DNA of 64,000 nucleotides from Panopea generosa. Taxonomy: Eukaryota; Mollusca; Bivalvia; Adapedonta; Hiatellidae. The DNA lies in NCBI GenBank assembly GCA_029582155.1, contig CM055909.1:18462301-18526300 (forward strand). Reading direction: 5' to 3'. Below, one piece after another: positions 47,735-59,110 of the stretch. Numbering within the stretch: position 1 is the first letter of the stretch; every line of letters begins with the position of its first letter. The position numbers and the translations under genes are program-made. Below the pieces are notes generated by a model. That model was given only the letters and a program-made list of their open reading frames with translations, ran no database searches and had not been told where the DNA came from.

Positions 47735-49262
47735 CTTGACCTTTGTGTAACCTTGACCTTGACATCTGATGTAATGGTCTGGGTATTAAGCTAAGTGTTT
47801 TTGAAATCCATCAATGTATGATAAAGTTAAAGGCGGACTTGAAATCTTAAACAGATTCAAAGTGTTGTCATACATATTCAAAGTGTGACCGTGTCTAGGT
47901 TTTACTTATGACACATCGTCTTGTCATCTTGATCAATTGACCTTGACCTTTGAGGAAAGGTTCTGGGTCTTTACATGCGACACTTTATTATGTCATGTTT
48001 ATCAACTGAGCCAAGTGTTTTTAAAATATATCCATAGATGATAAAGTTATAGATCGGACAAGAAATATCACATAGACTGAAATTGTTGTCAAACAAACTC
48101 AAAGTGTGACCTTGAGCTTTGAGGTACGCATGTGGGTCTTATACGTGACACTTTGTAATGTCATGCTGATGAATTGAGCCAATTGTTTTTGAAATTTATC
48201 CTTAGGTGACAAAGTTTAAGACCAGACACGAAATCTCAATCAGACTGAAAATGTCGTCAACCAAAGTTAAATTGTGACCTTGACCTTTGAAGTGGGATTC
48301 TGGGTGTAACGTGCAACACATCGTCATGTTATTTTGGTCATTTGTAGCTAGTATTAACAAATCCATCTATGCATGACAAAGTTACAGGCCAGAAACGAAA
48401 TCTCACATAAACTCAAAGTGTTGTCAAACAAACTAAAATTTTGACCTTAACCTTTGAGGTACGGGTATGGGTCTTACTCGCGACACGTCGTCATGTTATG
48501 TTGATCATCTGTAGCAAATATCAACAAAATCCATCGATGCATGACAAAGTTACAGGCCGGCCATGAAATCTCACACAAACTCAAAGTTTTGTCAAACAAA
48601 CTCAAATTGTGACTTTGACCTTTGAGGTACGGGTGTGGGTCTTACTCGCGACATGTCGTCATGTTATATTGATCATTTGTAGCGAGTATCAACAAAATCC
48701 ATCTATGCATGACAAAGTTACAGGCCGGAAACGAAATCTCACACAAACTCAAAGTGTTGTCAAACAAACTCAAATTGTGACCTTGACCTTTGAGGTACGG
48801 GTGTGGGTCTTACTCGCGACACGACGTCATGTTATGTTGATCATTTGTAGCAAGTATCAACAAAATCCATTTATGCATGACAAAGTTACAGGCCGGGAAC
48901 GAAATCTCACACAAACTCAAAGTGTTGTCAAACAAACTCAAATTGTGACCTTGACCTTTGAGGTACGGGTGTGGGTCTTACTCGCGACACATCGTCATGT
49001 TATGTTGATCATTTATAGCCAGTATCAACAAAAACCATTTATGCATGACAAAGTTACAGGCCGGACACGAAATCTGTCACAAACTCAAAGTGTTGTCAAA
49101 CAAACTCAAATTGTGACTTTGACCTTTGAAGTATGGTTGTGGGTCTTACTCGCGACACGTCGTTATACTTTGTTGATTATTTGTAGCAAGTATCAACAAA
49201 ATCCATCTATGCATGACAAAGTTACAGGCCGGACACGAAATACCGGACGGAAGGACGGACCG
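47735..49262. repeat. 168-bp tandem array
   Basis: About nine units; the best (48450-49230) have a period of exactly 168 bp. Consensus words are TGACCTTGACCTTTGAGGTA, TGTGGGTCTTACTCGCGACA, TTATGTTGATCATTTGTAGC and CATGACAAAGTTACAGGCCG. Because 168 is a multiple of 3, a 240-codon frame (48609-49331) with a 56-residue period exists; it is a repeat artefact. It ends in a (GGAC)n-like tract. Confidence 0.9.
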
Positions 49263-49494
49263 ACGGACGGACGTTCTCACGAATGGGTATTTAAGTGGCT
49301 TCTTTGCGTCAATCGTATATTGTGTGGCTAAACTTTAGAAAATTTTAGCCACGTAAAAGAAAAAAAGCCACATAAAAGCTGTTTTTAAGTGGCTAGAAAC
49401 AGCCACGTAATTATTTTTTCAACTGCTTTTGAACTGTCCATAAAAATTACTAACCCCAAACCTTAGACACTTAACTACCCATTTGTGTGTACGG
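49263..49494. other. Linker with repeated AGCCACGTAA words
   Basis: Short stretch with four copies or near-copies of TTTTAGCCACGTAAA or its complement TAAGTGGCT, giving a small self-complementary cluster. No gene. Confidence 0.5.
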
Positions 49495-49890
49495 ATGTTC
49501 TTGTGGAAGTGATGTTGTGGGGTGAGGTTTTGATATGTTATAAAACATCTTTTTTTTTTCATAAAACAAAACAAAAGCTTTTTTCCTTTCTAACCCTAAT
49601 ATCACAAACCTTGAGATCCAACCCTAATGACACTAAAAAAGAATGAAAAAAGGTGAAAAAAAAGAAAAATGTGAAGAAAATTAAATTAACCCCACAATGC
49701 CATTTGCACGGGTATTCGCACTTGTGGGGTGAACATTGCACCACACAAGTACCAAAAAACCCCACAAGTCCATTCTGTACTGGCAACTCAACCCACAAGT
49801 GCTGCTCCAGACGTACAGACAGACGGAAGGACGGACGGACGGCCGCTGCGATTACTATATGCCACCTTAAAAATTTGGGGAGGGGCATAA
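49495..49890. repeat. ~355-bp repeat, copy 3
   Basis: Same landmarks as the copies at 46259 and 46613: GGAAGTGATGTTGTGGGGTG, the A-rich tract, AACCCCACAATGCCATT, the GGAC tract and GCGATTACTATATGCCACC. It ends in GGGGCATAAAA, followed again by the AAC minisatellite. Confidence 0.82.
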
Positions 49891-50130
49891 AAAATCAACA
49901 CCATTAACAATGTCACAACCTCAACAACAAAAACAACACCATAGAAAACATTACCAACTGTAACAACATCATAGACAACATTTGCAACACCAACAACGGA
50001 ACAACACCATAGACAACATTAACAACATCAACAACAACAAAAAACAACACCATGAACAACGTTAACAATACCACAATTATGAACAATACTAACAACTGTA
50101 ATAACAATGACATAAATAACGTCAACAACA
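49891..50130. repeat. AAC-rich minisatellite, block 2
   Basis: Degenerate units of AACAACACCATAGACAACAT type. The long minus-strand Val/Leu-rich frames are artefacts. Confidence 0.85.
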
Positions 50131-50600
50131 AAAAAGTAAAATATAGGACTCATATTACTATTATCTCCCTTGAGTACTCCAGAAGGAGGTACAAATAGAA
50201 CTAAGTTCTTTTTCTCTTCTTTTTTCAGGGCGTTGTATTGCAGTGAGCTATTGTTTCCTACCATGTGTTCCTACCATGTGTTAAATGGTCAGTATTTTAG
50301 AAATCACAACTGAAAATTTGATGCTGATACCAGGCAATGTTGTGTTATTTCAGAATTGTTGGTTCGAACCGCACTGTGGGCGAATGTTTGACACAGTATT
50401 ACTCTGGAAATTGATAGGTATCACAAAACCATTGAATTTTAAAAAAAAAGTCAAGGTATATTTTTTTTTTCATTTATAATTGTATTACTAGTGAAGAATT
50501 AGAGACCAGACACATGCTGCAGATTTTTTTTCACTGTGTTTTGGACATAAATGTTACCATGGAACCCTATGGGAAATGTAATAGTTGCATGACGTAGACA
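50131..50600. other. Gene-free stretch between repeat blocks
   Basis: Non-repetitive AT-rich DNA. Short frames on both strands have no motif. Confidence 0.5.
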
Positions 50601-51015
50601 ACGTTAATATATTCAGCAAAAAAAGAACCAGCGACATGGACAACATTAACAACATCAATAACAAAACAGTACTATGAACAACGTTAAAAACACAAAACAA
50701 AAAAAAACACCATGGAACATCATCAACAACAAAACAGCAACATGGACAACGTTAACAACACTAACAACAAAAACAACACCATGAAAAACGTTAACAACAT
50801 CAATAACAATACACTACCATGGAGTGCGTTAACTACATTTATAACAAAACAGCACCATGGAGAACGTTAACAACACCAACAACGCTAACAACATCAACAA
50901 CAAAAGCAACACCATGAACAACGTTAACAACATCAACAATAAAACAGTACCATGGAGAACGTTAACAGCATCAATTACAAAAACAACATCATGAACAAAT
51001 TAAAACATCAACAAC
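50601..51015. repeat. AAC-rich minisatellite, block 3
   Basis: Degenerate ACCATGGACAACGTTAACAA units with some CATGGAGAACGTTAAC variants. It ends directly at the tandem-core element beginning near 51026. Confidence 0.85.
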
Positions 51016-51025
51016 ACAAGAACAT

Positions 51026-52163
51026 ATCGGTGGAACCGATGGATGCTCTCCAAGTGAGTGTTTGTCTCTGTACCGGCTACTTGGTTGAAAAATACCAAAC
51101 TGCATAGCAGGAACACTTTGTGGCTCTGCACTTCACTGAACTCATTCGCAAATCATTGAACCGGAACAAAATGACAATAAGCGAAGATCCTAGCTAGTTT
51201 TACAGAATCAAAACCAGAGATTGTAGCGAAATAGCGTCATGACGACAATATGCACATCTCCACTTGGTAATGATGCATCCTAGCAAGTTTCATAAAATTC
51301 CAACCACAGGTTGTAGAGAAATACAGCGGAGAAGAATTTGGTCACAGACTGAATCAAAGGGCCATAACTCCGTGAAAAATCATCGAACCGTAACACAAAC
51401 ATAGCAAGTTTCATAATATTCCAACCTGAGGTTTTAGAGAAATAGCACGGACAATAATTTTGTCACAAACTCAATAAAAAGGCCATAACTCCATGTAAAA
51501 TCATCGAACCGGAACACATAGACAATATGCACATCTGCACTTGGTAATGATGCATCCTAGCAAGTTTCATAAAATTCCAACATGGGGTTGTAGAAAAATA
51601 GCGCAGACAAGAATTTGGTCACAGACAGTATCAAAGGGCCATAACTCCGTGAAAAATCATCAAACTGGAACACAAAGACGATATGCGCATCTACACTTGG
51701 TAATGATGCATCCTAGCAAGTTTCACAAAATTCCAATATGGAGTTGTAGAGAAATAGCGCAGACAATAATTTGGTCACAGACTCAACAAAAGGGCCATAA
51801 CTCCGTGAAAAAACATCGAACCAGAATACATAGACAATATGCGCATCTGCACTTGATAATGATGCATCCTGGCACGTTAAATAACATTCCTACATGGGGT
51901 TGTAGAGAAATAGCGCGGACAAGAATTTGGTCAGACAGAATGAAAGGGCCATAACTACGTGAACAATCACCGAACCGGAACACAAAGACAATATGCGTAT
52001 CTGCACTTGGTAATGATGCATCCAAGCATGTTTTATAAAATTCCAACCAGAGGTTGTAGAGAAATAGCCCGGACAAGAACTTTGGGACGCACGGACGGAC
52101 GCTAGCACGGACGCACGGACGGACGCGGACGACTATATGCTTCCCCCCTTTGGGGGAGCATAA
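51026..52163 (+). mobile_element. Tandem-core element with terminal hairpins (six or so ~155-bp units)
   Basis: The left end contains ATCGGTGGAACCGATGGATG, a hairpin. The core is a tandem of units with a period of 154-156 bp (GGGCCATAACTCCGTGAAAA, CATCTGCACTTGGTAATGAT, GCATCCTAGCAAGTTTCATA). The right end is a GGAC tract followed by the hairpin GCTTCCCCCCTTTGGGGGAGC and ATAAAA. The element at 33576-33840 is a one-unit version in the opposite orientation. The 137-codon frame at 51541-51954 has a 52-residue period and is a repeat artefact. The architecture is like the pearl elements described in bivalves, from memory. Confidence 0.78.
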
Positions 52164-52925
52164 AAAACAACAACATGGACTAGTTAATAATACAAAACAA
52201 AACAACACCATGGACAGCGTTAACAACATCAACAACAAAAACAACACAGTGAACAAAATTAACAACACCAACAGCATCATGGGCAACTTAAGCAACATCA
52301 TGTTTAACGTTAACACAGTAACAACAAAAGAAGAACCATAATAACGTTAACAACAGTAGCAACTAAAAGAACGTCAACAAAATAAACAACACCATGAACA
52401 TCAACAACAGTATGCACAACGTAAACAACAGTAAAAACATAAACAACATTGTGTGCAACGTTAACAACAGTAACAACACAACATTATGGACAACGTCAAC
52501 AACACCAACAACAAAAACAACAAGATGCACAATGCAAACATGTTTAACAACAAAAACAACATCAACAACATAATCAACATCACAAACAACGTTAACAACG
52601 CCAACAAGATAAACAACACTGGACAACGTTAACAATAAAGCAATACTAAGGACAATATTGCCAACATCAACAACTTACCAACACCATAAACAACGTATAC
52701 TACATCATGCACAACGTTTACAACACCAACAACATAACATCACCATGGATAACGTTAACAACATAAACAACATTATGCACAACGTTAACAACACCAGCAC
52801 GATGAACAACACTACGGACAACGTTAACAACACCAACAACAAAACAGCACCACGAACATCGATAACAACATCATCAACAATACAATACCACGAACAACAT
52901 CAACAACAGTAACAACAAAATAGCG
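52164..52925. repeat. AAC-rich minisatellite, block 4
   Basis: About 760 bp of degenerate ~36-bp units (CCATGGACAACGTTAACAAC), again starting right after a hairpin/GCATAAAA end. It is the reverse complement in kind of the array at 57300-59100. Confidence 0.88.
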
Positions 52926-53084
52926 ATATCATGTGCTACTGATTATCGTCTTTATTGTATCGGCAAAAGCGGGTCTAATCGAAAAAAGCTGTGTGTTAAT
53001 TAATAATTAGTAATAATAAGTTAATTAAACCTTTATTGTTAGTATAAGTAGTAGCAGTAACAATTATTGCAGTTTAAACGCTCC

Positions 53085-53215
53085 CTCCAAAATCCACATG
53101 TGTTACTTGCGGTACGGCGGCGGTTCCACTCAGAACCATTCTGTGGTCTTCCTCCGCCAATGTCACATATGAACTGAAATGTGTTGAAAATGGCGTTAAA
53201 CCCCATTCAAAAACT
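53085..53215 (+). mobile_element. SINE 3'-end fragment
   Basis: GTTACTTGCGGTACGGCGGC, then GTGGTCTTCCTCCGCCAATG and GGCGTTAAACCCCATTCAAA resemble the body and tail of the family C elements. No tRNA-like head is attached. Confidence 0.45.
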
Positions 53216-53925
53216 TAACATGTATAATATATTTTGAAATACATGGGCACGTGTGTTTACTTATTCAAGGTAAGGCATGTGATTACCCACATGACTGTAC
53301 AATTATTTTGAAATAGCCGTTTAATACTAGAACAGAATATACCAGTTGTTAAAGCCGAACCCATAAAAATATCGTCATCTAGATTTTAACTCGACCATCC
53401 GTCACAATGAGAGCACATCCAGAGAGTAACCTTTTATACAGCTAAGTTGAATAGCTATATCGTGTCTGGGTAATGTGTTGTACCGTATTTATTTAGTCAG
53501 ATCATATTTTAACTTGAAGATGAATAGTATAAGTATCTGCAAACAACTTGCGTTAGGGCGGAAACTGGATTATCCTGCCCCACTCCAAAGCTGTCATAGA
53601 GAATCCGGCCCAAAGTTTAGCCGACTCTTTCCCCACATTTGTTTGAAATTTTTTATTGCAATATTAGGGTTCGTGACCATAAGGACTATCATCGTCAAAT
53701 ACCCAGGGGTAATCAATTACGACACTCTCCATTAATTGTTACAGAAAAGATTGTAAGTTTGTAATTGACGTTTTGCCTGTGCCACTTGTGCAGTTGTTGT
53801 TGTTGTATGGTGTTTAAAAGCGGTGTATCCAGGATTTCAGTTTAGAGGAGGGGGAGGGGGCAACACAAATATGAACGGACAAACACGTTTTCAGTAGAAT
53901 TATAATGCATTTTAATAACATATTG

Positions 53926-53958
<33 letters not shown>

Positions 53959-53985
53959 GGATGGAGGGGTAAGGGGTAGGTTGGG
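53216..53985. other. Gene-free stretch with a (GT)n-(G)n tract
   Basis: No gene is recognised; the 86-codon frame at 53475-53735 lacks motifs. A remnant of a SINE tail (GTTGTTGTATGGTGTTTA) is at 53796-53815, and a GTGTGTGT run followed by 18 or so consecutive G lies at about 53930-53960. Confidence 0.5.
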
Positions 53986-54290
53986 GACGTTGATCCGCCA
54001 TTAATACAGGTTTACACGTAGTAAAAATTGTTGCATCTTAGAAAGAGTCCGAATAACGTCATATAGTAGTTAATTCTGTCTTTTTTAGAATGGGGATTTC
54101 GTTTCAAGTTTACCACTCCAATCTAAAAATCGATTTTATTATTACAAATCATTTAGGTCATTTTGGATTTGATTTATTAATGATAAGGAAATGCGTTTTG
54201 ACCATTTTAATAATTATTTTGATTTTTAAGACATTTCTAGCGTGTTTTCCTGATAAACTCCCTTTAATATAAAAATGTATGTGTGTTAAA
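53986..54290 (+). repeat. Third copy of the segment upstream of the PAN exon
   Basis: Resembles 18955-19250: TCTTAGAAAGAGTCCGAATAA against TCTTAGAAAAAGTCCGAATGA, AATGGGGATTTCGTTTCAAG against AATGGAGATTTCATTTCAAG, and a matching CTTGATACACTTCC-like end. In copy 1 a PAN exon follows within 50 bp; here none follows, so this is a relic. Confidence 0.6.
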
Positions 54291-55171
54291 CATTTTTGAT
54301 ACTTCCTCCAAAGACATACGGATACTTTAATATCTTCCATCATGCTTAATCAATAACATTATTTAAATTTTATCATTTTTGTAAAAATATTTGCTTTGTT
54401 TTGGGTTTTTTGGTGTGTGTTTTTCACTGAATTTATAATTGTGTTGATTTCTTCCCATTATATTCAAGACTAAATTTACAATTAATTGCATATATATATA
54501 TATGAATTTGAAATATGTTTTTATACGAATACAAATATGAGTGTATGTGTAATACATTGTGCATGCATGTAAAATTGTTAATGCGAGTTTCAATAAATTA
54601 CATGTTGTATGCATTTTGATTATCTGTTATATTTTATATATTGATGTAGAGAATGAGTGAAAAGTATGTATTTTGTGTTATTATATGAGGGACTCAATCA
54701 AGATCGGGTTTACCAACTTACTTGTTTACTGACACAAAAATGATACATAGGTTGTTATAAAAAACTCAAATCTTATTATGCATTCTATTATATCAAATAT
54801 TCAATCAATTAAACTTGAAGCTATTTTTAGATGCATTTAACACATATGTACCATTACATACTTGCTTTGTTTGCTAGACTAAAATCAGTTGTTGCTTTTT
54901 TTTTTCAAATACAAATTATTAAAACAATACAATTAACTACTATTTTCAACATGAGTATGTACTTCATGAAATTTCTAGTGATGCTTTTTGACAAGATGTT
55001 TTTAAACCAAGCAAATGAAGTGTATGTACTATAACATTGCACACAAATAAGTATCATTAACCTTCATGGTTTCAAGCTGTTGGTCTTCAGCATTAATGGT
55101 TTTTAGACCCTATGAAGTTGATTAACTTTTTCAAGAGTAGCTTTCCAGAACAAAGTTAGTCATCCGTTTGA
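54291..55171. other. Gene-free stretch
   Basis: AT-rich with a short (TA)n at about 54490. Nothing is recognised. Confidence 0.5.
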
Positions 55172-55396
55172 TCATTGTCCATAAAGGTAAATAAAAGGGG
55201 ATGTTCTCGGGGCAGACTTCATATCGTCTAAATCCATGCTCTGAGGTTTTCGGCCGAGATGTACTAAAGATGAATATCGAATACTGTACCAATCGATGAC
55301 GAAATCCTTGCCGTCCATTTTCAAGTAAAATCGAATACCGTATCTACTAAATTGTCCAACCACATCAATATGCAGCTTGATTTGTAAATGGGTCAC
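55172..55396 (-). CDS. Unrecognised candidate exon or small ORF
   Basis: The minus strand is open for 75 codons. It encodes FSRYGIRFYLKMDGKDF, then VIDWYSIRYSSLVHLGRKP and SMDLDDMKSAPRTSPF. Composition is balanced and polar/aromatic, unlike the AT-driven frames around it. I see no signal peptide, no domain I can name, and no paralogue in the window. It could be a real exon of a gene on the minus strand, a fragment of a transposable element, or chance. The first codon is GTG in this frame, so the start is not established. Confidence 0.3.
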   Translation of the reverse strand: MTHLQIKLHIDVVGQFSRYGIRFYLKMDGKDFVIDWYSIRYSSLVHLGRKPQSMDLDDMKSAPRTSPFIYLYGQ

Positions 55397-56651
55397 AATA
55401 GATACAGAATACCGTCATTCCACCATAAAATAACTATAACTTAATGTATCTTTGATGACATGTCTCCATGCCGTATACGTGACCTATATCCTGCGTTGTG
55501 CAAATAAATACTCCAAACCTGAATTACGGCGCCATTTAATATATCCATAAAGTGGCATAAGAGACATTCAAAATCGTGTGGTTTCATTCCTTTTTTCTCA
55601 TTAGTCAACTCATTACTACCTTCTTATTGGTAAATTTCTTAATTACTACACACACAACAACGACCTGTCATATTTAAATGACAATAACCTTAAGGCAACG
55701 TATGCCTGTCATATAATCTCATTCAATATTCTCATTTGACCTATGATGTTTAATCACCATTGTGTACATAGTTTCTTAACTATATTTTAAACGACTCATG
55801 ATTTTTTTATAATATATAAAAAATCCAAACTACAATAATATAACACTACATCTGATTGACTAAAATAATCCTGAGATATTTTTTGTTTTTGAAATTTATT
55901 TTTATGCCGCACGTGAAATAATAATAACTTTCAAAAATAATTCAATTTTTGATGTTTCTAAAATCTTTTTCCTTTGTAAAACAAACCAGTTTTTTTAATG
56001 TTGCTTTGCGATCAATCGCGGTGAGCTATATATTGATCCCGTTACCTCTAGTATTAGCGGCCAACACCTAACGCATTTTGTTTGCATATACCTATACTAT
56101 TACACTTCTAGTTGAAATCTGATCTGACTAAATAAATATGGTACAAAACATTACAAAGACGCGACACAGATATTAAACTTAGTTTTGAATAAGGTAAATC
56201 TTTGGAGACGCACTCAATGTATTAAATAGATGTTTACTTACTGGTTAACTTCCTTCAAAATAATTGTATAGTCACGTGCGGAATCACTAGCCTTACCTTA
56301 AAAATGTTAACAAACATGCCTGCCTATGTATTTCAAAACATATTAACATACACGTATTAAAGTGACAATAATGTGAAAGATACTATATAGACAATATATT
56401 TTATTTGAGTAATGTAGATCTTCAGCCCATAATACATTTTAAAACACATGGTAAACACATGGTAAACGTGAAATCTAACAAATAAACATTCATAATACAA
56501 ACATTATAATTTCAATACAGTTTTAATATAATGAATGCAATATATATATATATTGTTTTTTAACGTATTGACTGTTCTGTCATTTTGCTGTGATCAATGT
56601 TTGTGTCTATCTTATTTCAAATATTTAAAAAAAGAAAAAAGGTTTGAATAT
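55397..56651. other. Gene-free stretch
   Basis: AT-rich with no exon or repeat recognised other than short TA runs. Confidence 0.5.
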
Positions 56652-56935
56652 TGAGCGTAATTTTATGCCATCAAGGACTAACAGACGATCAGTTAACCTA
56701 ACCATTGTTTCCTGGGATCCTGAAAGGTTAACCAATCTCCAGCACACCCCATCTCCGCAAGTAATTGATGATATTCCCACTTAAATCAGCGGTGAGAAAC
56801 GAATGATAATGAGACAAAATGTCGTATATCAATCATCATGGAGACTGTTTTCGGGCGAGATTCGAACTTACGACCCCTGGATTGATAGTCAGACGCGTAG
56901 CCGATCGAGTTTATCGGGCCCGGCCAGCTTAAACT
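56652..56935 (-). mobile_element. tRNA-derived SINE, family A
   Basis: The minus strand starts GGCCGGGCCCGATAAACTCG, with a B box and body as in the other copies, and ends near GGCATAAAATTACGCTCAAT. It lacks the CAAT tail. The nearby copy at 57386 is in the opposite orientation. Confidence 0.85.
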
Positions 56936-57299
56936 AACAATCTTTATTCTAAATTTAAACATGCCGTCCAAACGCAAGTAAGTTGCACATAAAAAAACTA
57001 AAGCTAAAAAAACGATATGACGAAATAAACATAAACAGAACATCAGTGCAATCTATTTATTCAACTTAGTTTTGAGAAATGTTGGTCGCTCATTGTGACA
57101 GTACGCACACGCGCGATATATATATTTAACTTAGTTTTAGTTGTCTGGATCACCCAGTGTGACGGAGGAGCGGGGTTAAAATCTAGATGACGATAATTTA
57201 AATCACCTGAGAAATAGTTTTTTATTAATTTGCTGTTAACAGCTGATATATTCTGCCTTATCTTTAAACTGACTGGTTACACGAACCTTCAAAATGATA

Positions 57300-57385
57300 A
57301 CAATTTGTTATTAACGTTGTTCATGGCTTTGTTTGTTGTTGATGTTGTTAACGTTGTCCATGGTATTGTTTGTGTTGCTGATGTG
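57300..57385. repeat. GTT-rich minisatellite, left part
   Basis: Reverse-complement units of the AAC family (GTTGTTAACGTTGTCCATGG), separated from the main array at 57690 by a SINE insertion. Confidence 0.8.
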
Positions 57386-57677
57386 GCCGGGTCCGGTTAG
57401 CTCAGTCGGTTACGCGTCTATCAAGCTATCGTGAGTTCGAATCCCAGCACGGCAACTGGCTCCGTGATGACTGATATACGACAATGTGTCTCTTTATCGT
57501 TCGTCTCTCATCGCTGATTCAAATGGAAAAATCATCAGTTACTTGCGGAGATTGGGTGTGATCGAGTACTGGTTAACCTTGCAGGATCTCACGCAACAGT
57601 GATTATGTTAACTGATCGTCTGTTAGCCGTCGATGGCATAAAAATGACGCTAAATATTCGATCAATCAATTCAATTG
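57386..57677 (+). mobile_element. tRNA-derived SINE, family A
   Basis: GGCCGGGTCCGGTTAGCTCA head, B box GTGAGTTCGAATCCCAGC, body, and an ATTCGATCAATCAATTCAAT tail. It lies inside the GTT minisatellite and is younger than it. Confidence 0.88.
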
Positions 57678-59110
57678 TTGCGCATGCTGTTAACGTTGTT
57701 TATGGTGTTGTTTTGTTGTTGAAATTGTTAATGTTTTCTATGGTGCTGTTTTTGATATTGGTGTTGTTAAGTCTGTTCATGGTGCCGATTTGTTGTTGAT
57801 GTTGTTTGTGTTGTGCATTGTGCTTGTTTTGTCGTTGATATTATTAATATTGTCTGTGGTGTTGTTTTTGTTGTTGATGTTGTTAACGTTATTCATAGTG
57901 TTGTTTCTGTTGTTGATGCTGTTAACGTTACCCAATTTGTTGTTTTGTTGTTGATGTTATAAAGGTTGTCTATGATGTTGTTTTGTTGTTTGTGTTGTTA
58001 ATGTTGTTCATGGTGTTGTTATAGTTGTTGGTGTTGTTAACGGCACCCATGGTGTTGTTTTGTTGTTGATCTTGATAACGTTGTTAATGGTTCTGTTTTT
58101 ATGTTACAGTTGTTGATGTTATCTATGGTGTTGTTGTAGTTGTTGATGTTGTTAACGATGTTCATGTTGCTGTTTTGTTATTGATGTTGTTAATGTTGTC
58201 AATGGTGGTTGTCTTTGTTGATGATATTGTTGTTTATCTTGCTGTTTTGTTGTTGATGATTTTAATGTTGGTTATGGTGTTGTTTTTTGTTGTTGTTGTT
58301 GTTGTAAACGATGTTTTTGGTGTTGTTTGTGTTGTTGGTGTTATAACGTTGTTAACAGTGTTGTTTATGTTGTTGGTGTTGTTAAGGTTATCCATGGTAC
58401 TATTTTTGTTGAGACTGTTGTTAACCTTGTCTTAGTGTTGTTTATGTTGTTGGTGCTATAAACGTTCTCCATAGTGCTGTTTTGGTGTTGGTGTTGTTAA
58501 CATTGTCCATATTGTCGTTTTGTTGGTACTGTTGTTAACGTTGTCCATGGTGTTGCTTTGTTGTTGGTGTTGCTAACGTTGTCGTTTTGTTGGTACTGCT
58601 GTTAACGTTGTCCATGGTGTTGTTTTGTTGTTGGTGTTGTTAACATTGTCCATATTGTTGTTTTGTTGGTACTGTTGTTAACGTTTTCCATGGTGTTGTT
58701 ATGTTGTTGGTGTTGTAAACATTGTCCATATTGTCGTTTTGTTGGTACTGTTGTTAACGTTTTCCATAGTGTTATTTTGTTGTTGGTGTTGTTAACATTG
58801 TTCATGTTGTCGTTTTGTTGGTACTGTTGTCCACGGTGTCCATGTTGTTTTTTGTTTGTACTGTTGGTAAGGTTGTTTATGGAACTGTTTTTGTTGGTAC
58901 TGTTTGTAACCGTTGCCCACGGTGTTGTTTTGTTGTTGACGTTGTTAACATTGTCCATGGTGTGTTTATGTCGTCATGTTGCTAACGTTGTTGATGGACT
59001 GTGTTTGTTGTTACTGCTGTTAGCGTTGTTTATGATGATTATTTGTTGATGTTGTTAACATTGTTCATGGTGTTGTTTTAGTTGTTACTGTTGTTTATGA
59101 CTGTGAAGTC
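57678..59110. repeat. GTT-rich minisatellite, main array
   Basis: About 1.4 kb of degenerate units (GTTGTTAACGTTGTCCATGG, TGTTGTTTTGTTGTTGGTGT). It is the inverted counterpart of blocks at 47.3, 49.9, 50.6 and 52.2 kb. Leu/Val-rich + frames and Asn/Thr-rich minus frames are artefacts. Confidence 0.9.

Noticed and set aside
48609..49331. 240-codon frame with 56-residue repeats
   Set aside because: It is a 168-bp tandem repeat read in one frame, with no start context or known domain, and it ends in a GGAC tract shared with noncoding repeats.
51541..52316. Frames of 137 (+) and 177 (-) codons
   Set aside because: Both are produced by the ~155-bp core units of the tandem-core element and the neighbouring AAC array.
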